64,000 bases of DNA, from positions 62,001 through 126,000 of the forward strand of contig QOUV01000002.1 of the NCBI GenBank assembly GCA_003862155.1, read 5' to 3'. The position numbers were made by a program, and so were the translations under genes. Source of the DNA: Lachnospiraceae bacterium (lineage in GTDB: Bacteria > Bacillota > Clostridia > Lachnospirales > Lachnospiraceae). This document shows positions 1 to 9,810 of this stretch, piece after piece. Numbering within the stretch: the first letter of the stretch is position 1; every line of letters starts with the position of its first letter. The notes under the pieces are model-generated. The model was not told the origin of the DNA and ran no database searches. It saw nothing but the letters and a program-made list of their open reading frames with translations.

Positions 1-894
1 GAAGGCGACTTTAAGAGGATTTTTGGCGGAATAAGATGGCTTTCGGGAGAGCAGGCTCGTGAGCACATTTGCAGTCTTTTCGACTTCCTCGGGATGCTCG
101 ACTATCTCGACTGAATCGTCGCCGGCACTTACGACAAACTCGTCCCAGAGTTTTTTGATACGGTCGCGCAGCAGGCTCTCGTCTGTCGCCATCAGGTTAG
201 TGCCGTAGAATCTCAGGTACACGAGGAAGGCGTCACCGGTCGTCAGATCGAGCCTGTCGCCTCCGCCGTTTTTAAATGCCTTTCTGAAAATATTGTAATC
301 GGATCTCAGATCTTCGATCTTCTCGCGCGGCCATGCTGTCTTTAAGTCAAGTCCGTAAATACCTGCGAGCTTTGCGTATCCGCCTTCCTTTGAAAAAGCG
401 ATGTCGTAGAGTGGAGCAACCCTGTAAAAATCGAGAAACTCGAAGTAGATCCTGTTCTCGGGATCATTTGTCTTCTTCGGGATAAGTCTCGTGACATCGG
501 CGAGCACCGTATCAACGCCCAGAAATGAAGAGACGGAAACACGTTTGTTGCCTTCCTGCACATAGAAGGATCTCATGTATTCGAAAGCCTTAATAGGCTC
601 GCGGATTCCCTCTTCGAGGGCTGAGTCGTAGAGCTTTGACCATTTCGCCGCGAACTCACTGTCAGGAGAGAGTATCGGCATGAAGTCGCTCGAAAATGCC
701 TGAGTGCGGCCTTTCGTCTTCGTACCGCGGATATTTTCTATAGGAACTTCGACGAGTCCGACGTGCTCCTCCGAGACATCGGACTGGCTTACGATCTCAT
801 CCAAAACAGGAAGATAAGGGTATCTGCCGCGGCCGGTGTCTTTTCTGAATGTCTTTTCACCGCGTTTTAAGGCTTTATTATAATCGTCGAGCAT
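1..894 (-). CDS. BMP-type ABC transporter substrate-binding protein with N-terminal regulatory-like domain (partial)
   Basis: This minus-strand frame is open for 298 codons from an ATG at 894-892 to the left window edge, so the C-terminal part is missing. A good Shine-Dalgarno (GGAGGTG) lies just upstream of the ATG. The N-terminus (MLDDYNKALKRGEK, then GRYPYLPVLDEI) and the motifs GTKTKGRTQAF and EGNKRVSV match, from memory, Lachnospiraceae proteins annotated as BMP-family (nucleoside/lipoprotein Med type) binding proteins, which carry a ParB/sulfiredoxin-like N-terminal region before a periplasmic-binding domain. Only the N-terminal region is visible here, so the binding domain and any membrane anchor are inferred. 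It is divergent from the MalQ-GlgP gene. There is no signal peptide at the N-terminus, as usual for this architecture. Confidence 0.7.
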   Translation of the reverse strand, partial: MLDDYNKALKRGEKTFRKDTGRGRYPYLPVLDEIVSQSDVSEEHVGLVEVPIENIRGTKTKGRTQAFSSDFMPILSPDSEFAAKWSKLYDSALEEGIREPIKAFEYMRSFYVQEGNKRVSVSSFLGVDTVLADVTRLIPKKTNDPENRIYFEFLDFYRVAPLYDIAFSKEGGYAKLAGIYGLDLKTAWPREKIEDLRSDYNIFRKAFKNGGGDRLDLTTGDAFLVYLRFYGTNLMATDESLLRDRIKKLWDEFVVSAGDDSVEIVEHPEEVEKTANVLTSLLSRKPSYSAKNPLKVAF

Positions 895-933
895 ATTTTT
901 CACCTCCACACCATAGCATATTTGTTATGCCCC

Positions 934-962
934 ATTATACACGAACGGAAACCGTTAATGAA
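934..962 (-). promoter_or_regulatory. Probable promoter of the minus-strand BMP-type gene
   Basis: On the minus strand a perfect TATAAT (934-939) has, 17 bp upstream, TTCATT (957-962), a weak -35. The leader to the ATG at 894 would be about 33 nt. The spacer contains the inverted repeat described in the next entry, which would let a repressor block this promoter. Confidence 0.5.
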
Positions 963-968
963 CATTAA
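944..968. promoter_or_regulatory. Two adjoining palindromes, candidate operator in the divergent promoter region
   Basis: AACGGAAACCGTT (944-956) has perfect 5-bp arms around AAA. TTAATGAACATTAA (955-968) has perfect 6-bp arms around AA. They share two bases and lie between the divergent BMP-type and MalQ-GlgP genes. The first fills the spacer of the minus-strand promoter. Sites with AACG/CGTT arms are typical of LacI-family sugar regulators, so control by such a regulator is plausible but inferred. Confidence 0.4.
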
Positions 969-1055
969 TCAAAAAAATTTTATATGGAAAAAATACTCTC
1001 TGAATGATAGCATAGTATGAGTAAGATCATGAAATTTTATTTTCAGGAGGACAAA

Positions 1056-4000
1056 ATGGCAAACTTACAGCCGGAATTTAAAAGAGGCGCAGGCATCCTT
1101 CTTCCGATAAGCTCTCTGCCGTCACCTTACGGTATCGGAACACTCGGAAAGGCAGCCTATGATTTCGTTGATGAACTTGTACGCGCCGGGCAGTCATACT
1201 GGCAGGTACTCCCTGTAGGCCCGACGAGTTTTGGAGACAGCCCGTACCAGTCATTTTCCACATTTGCAGGAAACCCGTATTTTATAGATCTCGATACGCT
1301 GGCTTGCGATGGACTTTTGGATAAAAAGGAACTTGAGTCGATCGACTGGGGAACGGATGAGGACGATGTGGACTATGCGAAGATCTACAACAACCGTTTC
1401 AGAATCCTTCGCAAGGCTTACCTCGCATTTTTGACATCGAATAACCGCGTAGTAGTTGAACGCCGAAGCAGCTTCAGGCAGTTCCGCGAAGAAAATTCCG
1501 GATGGCTGAACGACTATGCGCTCTTCATGGCCTTAAAGGACAGAAACGGCGGACGCAGCTGGCAGGAGTGGGACGACGATATCAAGCGCAGAGAGCCTGA
1601 GATCGTCTCATACTACAAGGACCTTTTGAAGGAGCAGATCGATTTCTACTGCTTCATACAGTTTGAGTTCTACAGAGAGTGGAAACTCCTGAAAAAATAT
1701 GCAAACAGCCACGACATCGAGATCATCGGTGACATTCCTATATATGTCGCTCTCGATTCGGCGGACGTATGGTGCAATCCGTCTCAGTACGACCTCGATG
1801 AAAATCTGGCGCCGATCGGTGTTGCAGGATGCCCTCCTGATGCTTTTTCAGATTATGGCCAGAAGTGGGGCAATCCGCTCTACGACTGGAAGAAGATGAA
1901 GGCAGACGGTTTCAGCTGGTGGAAAAAGAGAATCGCTTCGGCAGCAAATCTCTACGATGTCATAAGAATCGACCACTTCCTCGGCGTCGTAAAATATTAC
2001 AACATTCCGGCTGACAAGGACCCGGTGGACGGCCATTACGAGGAAGGTCCGGGGCAGGATCTTACAGATGCTATCGCAGAGGTTATCGGTGATTCGAAGA
2101 TCATAGCAGAGGACCTCGGAGTAGTAGTTCCAGGAGTCAAGGAACTTCTCAGGAAGACAGGTTATCCTGGAATGAAGATCCTCGAGTTCGCATTTGATGG
2201 CAACAGGGAAAATGAATACCTGCCTCATATGTATGACAGGAACTGCGTCGTCTACAGCGGAACTCATGACAATGAGATGTTAAAGGGCTATTTCAAGAGC
2301 CTCTCTCCTATGGGCTATCAGTATCTTTTAGACTATACCGGAGCAGATGACGGAGAGGACGAAGACAGGCTGATCTGGAGAATTTTCAGAATGGCTTATA
2401 TGAGCATCGCGAACACAGTGATCCTTCAGATGCAGGATATTCTCGGAAAAGACAACTCGGCCCGTATGAATCTTCCATCCACTATTGGCACGAACTGGAG
2501 ATGGAGGCTTAAGAAGGGAGAATTCTCCGAAAAGAAACAGAAGGCGCTTCGCAAACTTGCCGACACATATTCGAGAAACGAGAACAGAAAGGTGAACAAA
2601 GGACAGATGGTTGCAGAGACAGTAAAGAAACTTTACAACAAGAACATCAAAGACTGCTCAGACGAGGAGATATATGTGGCACTCCTTCACCTCGTGCGCG
2701 ATATCGCTGAGGACAGAAGATCCGACGCAGGAAAGAAGAAGGTCTACTATATTTCGGCAGAGTTCCTTATCGGAAAACTTTTGTCGAACAATATGTTAAA
2801 CCTCGGCATCTTCGAAGATGTAAAGAAAGAACTCGCTGATAACGGAAAGGATATCTACCGCATCGAAGAGATCGAGAACGAGCCGTCACTTGGAAACGGT
2901 GGCCTGGGAAGACTTGCAGCCTGCTTCCTCGACTCGATGGCATCTCTTGGAATCCACGGAGACGGAATTGGAATCTGCTATCACCTCGGACTTTTCAAAC
3001 AGGTATTTAAGGACAATCTCCAGAAGGAGACCCCGAACCCTTGGATAACAGAGAACTCCTGGCTGATTGACAGGAAAAAGGAATATACTGTAGAGTTCAG
3101 ATACCACACAGTACACGCACACCTCTACGATATACCTGTTACAGGATATGAGAACAGGACAAATGAGCTGCATCTCTTCGATATAGATTCAGTTGATGAG
3201 CACATTACGCAGGGCGATGGGATTGACTTCAACAAGGATGACATCGAGAAGAACCTGACACTTTTCCTGTATCCGGATGACTCGGATGACAAGGGCAGAA
3301 TGCTCCGTATCTATCAGGAGTACTTCATGGTAAGTGCCGGAGCCCAGCTTATCTTAGACGAGTGCGTCGCAAGAGGATCGAACCTTCACGACCTCGCGGA
3401 CTATGCGGCAATCCAGATAAACGATACGCATCCTTCGATGGTGATCCCGGAGCTTATAAGACTTCTGACAGCCAGAGGAATCGACATCAACGAGGCAATC
3501 GATATCGTCTCTAAGATCTGCGCTTACACGAACCACACGATCCTCGCGGAGGCACTTGAGACCTGGAACTATGACTTCATGAACCAGGTAGTTCCACAGC
3601 TTATGCCTATAATCACGATCCTCGACGCAAAGGTAAAGAACAAATACAAGGACGCTTCGACTTACATCATTGACGACAATCATAACGTTCACATGGCTTT
3701 CATGGACATCCACTACAGCCACAGTGTAAATGGAGTTGCATACCTTCACACCGAGATCTTAAAGAACACAGAGCTTCACAACTTCTACGAGCTCTATCCG
3801 CAGAAGTTTAACAACAAGACAAACGGCATCACCTTCAGAAGATGGCTCCTCGACTGCAACCCTGAGCTTACGGCACTGATCGAGTCAAAGATCGGCGACG
3901 GATTCAAGAAGGATTCGAACGAGCTCAAAAAACTTATGGACTATGTAGATGACAGAGATACCCTCGAGGCACTCCGATCGATCAAGGTTCACAACAAGAA

Positions 4001-4868
4001 GAGATTTGCAGATTTCATGAAGAAGAACCAGGGAGTCGATCTCGACTGCCATTCGATCTTCGATGTACAGGTAAAGAGACTTCACGAGTACAAGAGACAG
4101 CAGTTGAACCTCCTGTTCCTTATTCACATGTATCTGGAGATCAAGAGAGGAAAGAAACCGGTTCGCCCGATCACTGCAGTATTTGGAGCAAAGGCAGCAC
4201 CAGCATACACTATCGCAAAGGATATCATTCACCTTATCCTCTGCATGCAGGAGATCACTGCAAATGATCCTGAGGTCGCACCTTACCTCAAGGTAGTCAT
4301 GATCGAAAACTACAATGTCACAGCAGCATCGATCGTAATTCCGGCAGCAGATATTTCCGAGCAGATCTCGCTCGCATCGAAAGAGGCCAGCGGTACTTCG
4401 AATATGAAGTTCATGCTTAACGGAGCTGTCACCCTCGGTACTATGGATGGAGCCAATGTCGAGATCGCAGACCTCGTAGGAAAGGACAATATATACACCT
4501 TCGGCGAGGACGCGCAGACGGTCATCGACAGATACGCCAGAGGCGACTACAACTCGAGAAGTTACTATGAGAAGGATCCTGTCCTCAAAGAGGCAGTCGA
4601 CTTTATCGTAAGCGATACAGTCAGAAAAGTTGGAAATTCAGAGAACCTCGAGAGACTCTACAACGAGCTTCTGAATAAAGACTGGTTTATGACCTTCCCG
4701 GATTTCGAGGACTACCTTAAGACCCGCCAGCAGGTATTTACTGATTTTGAAGACCGCGACGCCTGGGCAAAGAAGTGCCTTGTAAATATCGCGAACGCAG
4801 GCTTTTTCTCATCAGACCGTACTATCGATCAGTACGACAAGGAGATCTGGCACACAAGAGAAGCCTGA
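1056..4868 (+). CDS. malQ-glgP: Bifunctional 4-alpha-glucanotransferase / glycogen phosphorylase (MalQ-GlgP fusion)
   Basis: A 1270-residue protein. Residues 1 to about 500 are a complete GH77 amylomaltase: the start [20 protein letters not shown], nucleophile D306 in RIDHF, acid/base E352 in IAEDLG and D405 in GTHDNE. Residues from about 515 to the end are a GT35 phosphorylase with [12 protein letters not shown], the KRLHEYKRQ motif, and the pyridoxal-phosphate lysine K1118 in [10 protein letters not shown]. MalQ would disproportionate maltodextrins and GlgP would release glucose-1-phosphate from the lengthened chains, so the fusion couples two successive steps of cytoplasmic alpha-glucan breakdown. 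The ATG at 1056 is preferred over one at 1017 because CAGGAGG sits directly before it. A hairpin terminator follows the stop. The neighbouring sugar ABC transporter and YesMN pair suggest a shared role in glucan use. Confidence 0.93.
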   Translation: MANLQPEFKRGAGILLPISSLPSPYGIGTLGKAAYDFVDELVRAGQSYWQVLPVGPTSFGDSPYQSFSTFAGNPYFIDLDTLACDGLLDKKELESIDWGTDEDDVDYAKIYNNRFRILRKAYLAFLTSNNRVVVERRSSFRQFREENSGWLNDYALFMALKDRNGGRSWQEWDDDIKRREPEIVSYYKDLLKEQIDFYCFIQFEFYREWKLLKKYANSHDIEIIGDIPIYVALDSADVWCNPSQYDLDENLAPIGVAGCPPDAFSDYGQKWGNPLYDWKKMKADGFSWWKKRIASAANLYDVIRIDHFLGVVKYYNIPADKDPVDGHYEEGPGQDLTDAIAEVIGDSKIIAEDLGVVVPGVKELLRKTGYPGMKILEFAFDGNRENEYLPHMYDRNCVVYSGTHDNEMLKGYFKSLSPMGYQYLLDYTGADDGEDEDRLIWRIFRMAYMSIANTVILQMQDILGKDNSARMNLPSTIGTNWRWRLKKGEFSEKKQKALRKLADTYSRNENRKVNKGQMVAETVKKLYNKNIKDCSDEEIYVALLHLVRDIAEDRRSDAGKKKVYYISAEFLIGKLLSNNMLNLGIFEDVKKELADNGKDIYRIEEIENEPSLGNGGLGRLAACFLDSMASLGIHGDGIGICYHLGLFKQVFKDNLQKETPNPWITENSWLIDRKKEYTVEFRYHTVHAHLYDIPVTGYENRTNELHLFDIDSVDEHITQGDGIDFNKDDIEKNLTLFLYPDDSDDKGRMLRIYQEYFMVSAGAQLILDECVARGSNLHDLADYAAIQINDTHPSMVIPELIRLLTARGIDINEAIDIVSKICAYTNHTILAEALETWNYDFMNQVVPQLMPIITILDAKVKNKYKDASTYIIDDNHNVHMAFMDIHYSHSVNGVAYLHTEILKNTELHNFYELYPQKFNNKTNGITFRRWLLDCNPELTALIESKIGDGFKKDSNELKKLMDYVDDRDTLEALRSIKVHNKKRFADFMKKNQGVDLDCHSIFDVQVKRLHEYKRQQLNLLFLIHMYLEIKRGKKPVRPITAVFGAKAAPAYTIAKDIIHLILCMQEITANDPEVAPYLKVVMIENYNVTAASIVIPAADISEQISLASKEASGTSNMKFMLNGAVTLGTMDGANVEIADLVGKDNIYTFGEDAQTVIDRYARGDYNSRSYYEKDPVLKEAVDFIVSDTVRKVGNSENLERLYNELLNKDWFMTFPDFEDYLKTRQQVFTDFEDRDAWAKKCLVNIANAGFFSSDRTIDQYDKEIWHTREA

Positions 4869-4896
4869 AACTTTACTATATCTAAACATTTGTGTT

Positions 4897-4938
4897 ACAA
4901 TAAAAGCAGTGTCACGAAAAGGCACTGCTTTTTATTGT
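4897..4938 (+). terminator. Intrinsic terminator after malQ-glgP
   Basis: An inverted repeat ACAATAAAAGCAGTG ... CACTGCTTTTTATTGT closes a short loop. The A-rich and T-rich flanks make it usable in both directions. It separates malQ-glgP from the two-component genes. Confidence 0.8.
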
Positions 4939-4972
4939 ACCCGAAAACAAAAAGACACAGATTTTGGTTATT

Positions 4973-6502
4973 ATGGAAATTCTTATCGTAGACGACGAGG
5001 CCATTGAGAGAAAAGGCCTCACAATGCTTTTAAAGAGAGAAAAGATCGACGCAAGGATAAGGGAGGCAGAGAACGGAAAGCAGGCACTCGAGAAGCTTGA
5101 GGAGAAGCCGGCAGACCTTATGCTTACGGATATCAAGATGCCGTTTATGGACGGACTCGAGCTTACTGATATCTGCTCGAAGAAGTATCCGGATATGAAG
5201 ATGGTGATCTTCTCGGGATACGGCGAGTTCGAGTATGCCAGGAAGGCCATGAGAAGCGGCGTCACGAACTATATTTTAAAGCCTGTGGATCCGGTCGAAT
5301 TCCACAGGACCATCGAGAAGGTCATGAAGGATATGAACGAGGCCGCGATCGAGAATGAGAACCGGGACAGGAGAAGTGACTTTATATTAGAGCATGTGAT
5401 GCTCGAGCTCATTAACGGCAGAGATCTGGAGAGCCTCGACCCGTCTGTCAGAAAACTTGTCCCGGACGGCTACGCAGAGGACATCACGGTGATGGCGCTG
5501 CTTTCTTTTGACCACGATTTCTTTGGCATCAAAGCCGTGAATTTTTCCGATGAGGTAAAAAAGAAAACCGGCCTTGACTTCTGGTGTGTAAATATCGATC
5601 CATCGAGCTCTATCTTTATTTTCTCAGAAGAGATCGAAGACAGGAAGGCACTGGGCGAGAAGCTCGTGGATGCTGTAAAGGAACTCTACGACGAGACAGC
5701 TTATGTCTCGGTTTCGCTGCCGCTTCCGGGAGGTCACTCGAACTTGAAGGCTCTTGGCCGCACCTACGACGCGCTCGAGGCACTGATGGAGAACAGATTC
5801 TATCTGAACAGTGACCATGTCTTCCTCGAGGGAGATGAGAGCGGACAGGCCGATATTAACGACATCGATTCAGATGTCCTGATGAAGCAGATCAAGCAGG
5901 ATATCAATGTAAAGGACATGGTCGGTCTCCGTGACCACTATGAGAAGCTCTGCGACAAATACAAAAATAACACCGGTTTTTCACAGGTATATGTGAAGTT
6001 CGTCTTCTCGAACCTGATGAAGGAGATCTACGACAATCTCCCGAAGGAGGACCAGGGATCACTGTCTGACGATGTGGACAAGCTCTACCGCACGACAGAT
6101 TTTACTGAGGTCATGAATATTTTAGACCGCGGTATCTCGCTTCTCGAGAAGAATTTTGATCTGAACCCGCAGACTTCACACCGTGAGATCGAGACTGTGA
6201 AGAAGTATATCTACGAGCACTACAACGAGGAACTTTCGACAGAGCTTCTCGCTGAGAAAGTCTATATGGCACCGAGTTATCTGTCCCATGTCTTTAAGAA
6301 GGAGACAGGGCAGAATCTGTCCAAATTCATAAAGGCTCTCCGCATGGAAAAGGCAAAGCAGATGCTTGAGGAGACCCACAACAAGATCGTAAATATCAGC
6401 TACGCCGTGGGCTATCCGAATGTGTCCTATTTCTGCCGCAGTTTCAGAGCTTATTTCGGCGAGAGCCCGGAGCAGTACAGAACTGAGAAAGGCAAGTCAT
6501 GA
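4973..6502 (+). CDS. YesN-type response regulator (receiver plus AraC-type DNA-binding domain)
   Basis: A 509-residue regulator. Residues 1-120 form a CheY-like receiver: acidic pair D7/D8, phospho-acceptor D53 in LMLTDIKMP, and the conserved lysine in YILKPVD. A long middle region with little recognisable sequence follows. About the last 105 residues are an AraC/XylS double helix-turn-helix, with YMAPSYLSHVFKKETGQN and YAVGYPNVSYFCRSFRAYFG. It starts at ATG 4973, with no strong Shine-Dalgarno; a TTG three codons earlier is an alternative. It overlaps the kinase gene by four bases (ATGA), so the two are translationally coupled. Such pairs usually activate adjacent CUT1 oligosaccharide transporters, and the gene order here (regulator, kinase, binding protein, two permeases) fits that. 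Confidence 0.9.
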   Translation: MEILIVDDEAIERKGLTMLLKREKIDARIREAENGKQALEKLEEKPADLMLTDIKMPFMDGLELTDICSKKYPDMKMVIFSGYGEFEYARKAMRSGVTNYILKPVDPVEFHRTIEKVMKDMNEAAIENENRDRRSDFILEHVMLELINGRDLESLDPSVRKLVPDGYAEDITVMALLSFDHDFFGIKAVNFSDEVKKKTGLDFWCVNIDPSSSIFIFSEEIEDRKALGEKLVDAVKELYDETAYVSVSLPLPGGHSNLKALGRTYDALEALMENRFYLNSDHVFLEGDESGQADINDIDSDVLMKQIKQDINVKDMVGLRDHYEKLCDKYKNNTGFSQVYVKFVFSNLMKEIYDNLPKEDQGSLSDDVDKLYRTTDFTEVMNILDRGISLLEKNFDLNPQTSHREIETVKKYIYEHYNEELSTELLAEKVYMAPSYLSHVFKKETGQNLSKFIKALRMEKAKQMLEETHNKIVNISYAVGYPNVSYFCRSFRAYFGESPEQYRTEKGKS

Positions 6503-8220
6503 AAAAAAGGCTCCGCCGCTGGTTCGACAACGCATTCCGCAATTCCCGCCTGATCAATAAGATAATGATCATCTATGTCATGCTCTCAGCGATTCCAATC
6601 CTTCTGCTCGGAGCTTTTCTTGTCGTGCAGCAAAGGCAGATGATGCAGCGCCAGAGGGCCGACTCGGTCAGAAGTGCACTGATGCAGGCGTCGGCCGCCG
6701 TGACATCGGATGTAAGAGTCTACAACAATCTCTCGGATTATGTGGCTTACAACAGGACAGTAAGTGATGCCCTGACCAGCTCTTACAACAGCAGGTATGA
6801 GCTGTTCGAGCAGTATGAGAAGACGATCGACCCGATTCTTCAGTCCCCGTCGTATTTTTCTCCCGATATAGAAAAATTAAAAATCTACCTGAGTAACAAT
6901 GCTATGCCGTCTCACGGTGTAACGATTGGCCATTTATCAGAGATATCAGACAGCGCATGGTACAAGTCTGTAAAAAAATCCTTGAATCAGTCCGTGACCT
7001 GGATCATTGATAATAAGGCACGAAAGATCAGATCTGTCCGCGAGATGCCGCTGATGGAGATGAACGGAGAAAAGGGCATACTCTACATCGAGGTAAACTA
7101 CAACTCTCTTTTCGACAGTTTCGATAAGATCTGCCAGGAGGGACAGGGTGTTTCAATTCTCGATAAAAACGGAGACCTGATATACGAGAAAAACAACGGC
7201 CTGAAGCACAATGTCTTAAAGCCGGGTGAACTTATGTCGGGGAAGAGCAGGATAGGTGGCTACTATGTGCAGAGCGATAAGATAGCAGGGCTTCCTCTTA
7301 CTGCTTACATGTACGGGAAAAATAATTTCAGCATAATGTTTAATCTGCAGCTCCTGTTCGTACTGGCGATATATCTCGCCATAGTAGTGGCCACGCTTTT
7401 TATCGCATCAAAGCTCTTTCAGCGCTACGTTGTAAGCGACATCACGAAGCTCGAGGAAAATATGCACGAAGTGGCGAAGGGCAACCGCACTCTTATGGTA
7501 GTTTCTGACTCTAAGGATGAAATCGGTGGCCTTATCAGGGACTTCGGTTCCATGCTTGCCGAGATAAACAGGCTTATCAAAGAAAACTATGAGAACAAGC
7601 TGGCACTCAGGAAAGCCGAGATGAAGGCGCTTCAGGCCCAGATAAACCCGCATTTTTTGTACAATTCACTCTCCCTTATCAACTGGAAGGCGATTGAAAA
7701 GGGTGCGGACGATATCTCGGATGTGACTCTCGCACTGTCGAGATTTTACCGCACATCTCTTAACCGCGGCAAAAATGTCCTGACGGTGGAGCAGGAGATC
7801 GAAAATGTAAAGAGCTACATCAAGATACAGTCCTATATGCACGACAACAGTTTTGACACAGTGATAGATGTGGACGAGGATATCCTGCCGTATGAGACCT
7901 TAAACCTCCTGCTGCAGCCTCTTGTCGAGAACGCGATAGACCACGGCATAGACATGAAAGAGGATGGCAGAGGATTTATAAAGATAATCGGACGGCAGAC
8001 GGATGGCACTATAACGCTTACCGTAGAGGACAACGGTGTCGGAATGGATGAAGAGACCGCCGAATCGATACTCAATTTCAAGAGCAAAGGCTATGGAGTG
8101 GCGAATGTCAACCAGAGAATTGAGCTCTTCTATGGCAGACCTTACGGCTTGAAAATCAAGAGCATTCCGGGCAAGGGAACCGTTTGCACAGTTACAATAC
8201 CGAAGAAAATGCCGTCATAG
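6499..8220 (+). CDS. YesM-type sensor histidine kinase
   Basis: A 573-residue membrane kinase. A transmembrane helix at about 20-43 is followed by an extracellular sensor region of about 230 residues, a second helix (LFVLAIYLAIVVATLFIA), a HAMP segment, a His_kinase domain with phospho-acceptor H385 in QAQINPHFLYNSL, and an HATPase domain with VEDNGVGM and GYGVANVNQRI. These are the features of the LytS/YesM class. It overlaps the regulator by ATGA. It probably senses a sugar or a loaded binding protein at the cell surface and phosphorylates the YesN-type partner, which would then act on the promoter before the binding-protein gene. Confidence 0.92.
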   Translation: MKKRLRRWFDNAFRNSRLINKIMIIYVMLSAIPILLLGAFLVVQQRQMMQRQRADSVRSALMQASAAVTSDVRVYNNLSDYVAYNRTVSDALTSSYNSRYELFEQYEKTIDPILQSPSYFSPDIEKLKIYLSNNAMPSHGVTIGHLSEISDSAWYKSVKKSLNQSVTWIIDNKARKIRSVREMPLMEMNGEKGILYIEVNYNSLFDSFDKICQEGQGVSILDKNGDLIYEKNNGLKHNVLKPGELMSGKSRIGGYYVQSDKIAGLPLTAYMYGKNNFSIMFNLQLLFVLAIYLAIVVATLFIASKLFQRYVVSDITKLEENMHEVAKGNRTLMVVSDSKDEIGGLIRDFGSMLAEINRLIKENYENKLALRKAEMKALQAQINPHFLYNSLSLINWKAIEKGADDISDVTLALSRFYRTSLNRGKNVLTVEQEIENVKSYIKIQSYMHDNSFDTVIDVDEDILPYETLNLLLQPLVENAIDHGIDMKEDGRGFIKIIGRQTDGTITLTVEDNGVGMDEETAESILNFKSKGYGVANVNQRIELFYGRPYGLKIKSIPGKGTVCTVTIPKKMPS

Positions 8221-8283
8221 CACATTTTCATTTTTTTGACAAAATAAAGACAAAAAATCAACATATTTCAAAAAATAGTTATA

Positions 8284-8312
8284 TTTACGATTTCCTCTTC
8301 TCTTACTATAAT
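8284..8312 (+). promoter_or_regulatory. Promoter of the sugar ABC transporter operon
   Basis: TTTACG (8284-8289), a 17-bp spacer and a perfect TATAAT (8307-8312) precede the binding-protein gene with a leader of about 65 nt. The strong AAGGAGG before the ATG suggests high expression. AT-rich DNA upstream (8225-8283) could hold the YesN-type binding site; no clear repeat was identified. Confidence 0.65.
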
Positions 8313-8385
8313 AACAATTGTAAACAGGAAATGCTTAAAGGCCCCTGGGAAATAAATACGGGGTCAAGAAGGAGGAAATATAAGC

Positions 8386-9690
8386 ATGAAGAAGAGAATC
8401 GTTAGTTTACTTCTTGCAGCATCAATGGTTGCAACGCTTGGTGCCTGCGGAAACAGTTCAAACGCTTCAAAGAGCAGCTCAAGCTCAAGCGCTAAGGCAT
8501 CATCAAACGCCTCAAAGGCTGATCCGGTACAGAACCTGATCAAGAACACAAAGGGAAGCGTAGATCTTACTCTTTGGGTATCAGAGACATCTCAGTACCA
8601 GAAGGTTATGAAGGAGATCGTTAACAACTTCAAGAATAAGTACAAGAATGTCAAGCTCAACATCACGATCGGTTCTGAGTCAGAGGCTAACACAAAGGAT
8701 GACCTGTTAAAGGATCCTGAGGCTGGTGCAGATGTATTCGCATTCGCAGACGATCAGATCAATGACCTCGTAAAGAAGGGCGTACTTCAGGAAGTTTCAA
8801 CGACTTATACATACGATCCGAAGAGTGTTGATACAGACACAGCTGTTACAGCATCTACTTTAAACAACAAGCTCTATGCTTATCCTATGACAGCATCAAA
8901 CGGATACTTCCTTTACTACAATAAGGACGTAGTTCCAGATGCAGATGCTGGTTCACTTGACAAGATCCTTGCAGACTGCGAGAAGGCAAACAAGACTTTC
9001 GGTATGGAGCTTTCAAACGCATGGTACCTCTACAGCTTCTTCAAAGGCGCTGGACTTAAGGCTACTTTAAAGGATGACGGTACTACAGAGTGCGACTGGA
9101 ACTCAAAGACAAGCAATCCTACAGGTGCCAAGGTAGCAGAGGCTATCACAAAGGCAGCAAAGAGCAAGGCATTCAAGAACCTTGGAAACGATGACCAGAT
9201 GTCAGCTGTAAAGGATGGAAAGATGGCAGCCTGCGTTAACGGTACATGGTCATCAGATGCAGTACAGAAGGCTTGGGGCGACAAGATGGGCGCTGCTAAA
9301 CTTCCTACATACACAGTTGATGGCAAGCAGGTTCAGATGGGTTCATTCTCAGGATGCAAGCTCATCGGTGTAAATGCTTATTCAAAGCAGACAGGTTGGG
9401 CAATGCTCCTCGCTGAGTACATCACAAACCCTGAGAACCAGATGAAGATCTTCAAGGCTACTGGTGAGGCTCCAGCAACAAAGGAAGGTCAGGCATCAAG
9501 CGATGTTAAGTCATCAAAGGCTCTTAACGCAATCATCGCTCAGTCAAAGTTCTCTGCTCCACAGCGTGTAGGTGCTAACTTCTGGAACTCAGCTAACTCA
9601 CTTGGACAGTCACTTGCAGAGGGCAAGTACTCAGACGCTCAGAAGCTTCTGGATGATGCTGTAAAGGGTATCACAGCAGCGGTTAAATAA
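8386..9690 (+). CDS. Extracellular sugar-binding lipoprotein (MalE-like, CUT1 family)
   Basis: A 434-residue binding protein. A lipoprotein signal peptide ends at lipobox LGAC (C21), followed by a Ser/Ala/Lys-rich linker to about residue 50. The mature part has the family 1 solute-binding pattern: VDLTLWVSETSQYQ, the central segment around AYPMTASNGYFLYYNKD, and a conserved end. Codon use is strongly biased (AAG, GCA, TCA, ATC), as in highly expressed genes. It is the first gene of a three-gene transporter operon, followed by a hairpin and the two permeases. Maltodextrin is the likely ligand given malQ-glgP and the MalF-like permease, but the ligand cannot be read from the sequence. No ATPase is adjacent; CUT1 systems in Firmicutes often share an MsmX-type ATPase encoded elsewhere. 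Confidence 0.9.
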   Translation: MKKRIVSLLLAASMVATLGACGNSSNASKSSSSSSAKASSNASKADPVQNLIKNTKGSVDLTLWVSETSQYQKVMKEIVNNFKNKYKNVKLNITIGSESEANTKDDLLKDPEAGADVFAFADDQINDLVKKGVLQEVSTTYTYDPKSVDTDTAVTASTLNNKLYAYPMTASNGYFLYYNKDVVPDADAGSLDKILADCEKANKTFGMELSNAWYLYSFFKGAGLKATLKDDGTTECDWNSKTSNPTGAKVAEAITKAAKSKAFKNLGNDDQMSAVKDGKMAACVNGTWSSDAVQKAWGDKMGAAKLPTYTVDGKQVQMGSFSGCKLIGVNAYSKQTGWAMLLAEYITNPENQMKIFKATGEAPATKEGQASSDVKSSKALNAIIAQSKFSAPQRVGANFWNSANSLGQSLAEGKYSDAQKLLDDAVKGITAAVK

Positions 9691-9737
9691 TAAGATACCA
9701 GGGAATAGTCTTAAAGCACAGTTTTAATAATCATCAG

Positions 9738-9772
9738 CTGCGGCCGGTATAAAAGCCGACCGCAGTTTTTTT
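9738..9772 (+). terminator. Intercistronic hairpin between binding protein and permeases
   Basis: CTGCGGcCGG ... CCGaCCGCAG closes a 7-nt loop and is followed by seven T residues. It lies inside the operon, 38 nt before the first permease. Partial termination here would give more binding protein than permease; this is inferred from position. Confidence 0.75.
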
Positions 9773-9810
9773 CGGAACAGTTACACAAAAAAGCATGAAA
9801 GAGAGAAATT

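Noticed and set aside
1848-2267. Minus-strand frame opposite malQ and similar shadow frames opposite other large genes
   Set aside because: They lie wholly inside well-supported genes, lack ribosome sites and show no family motifs.
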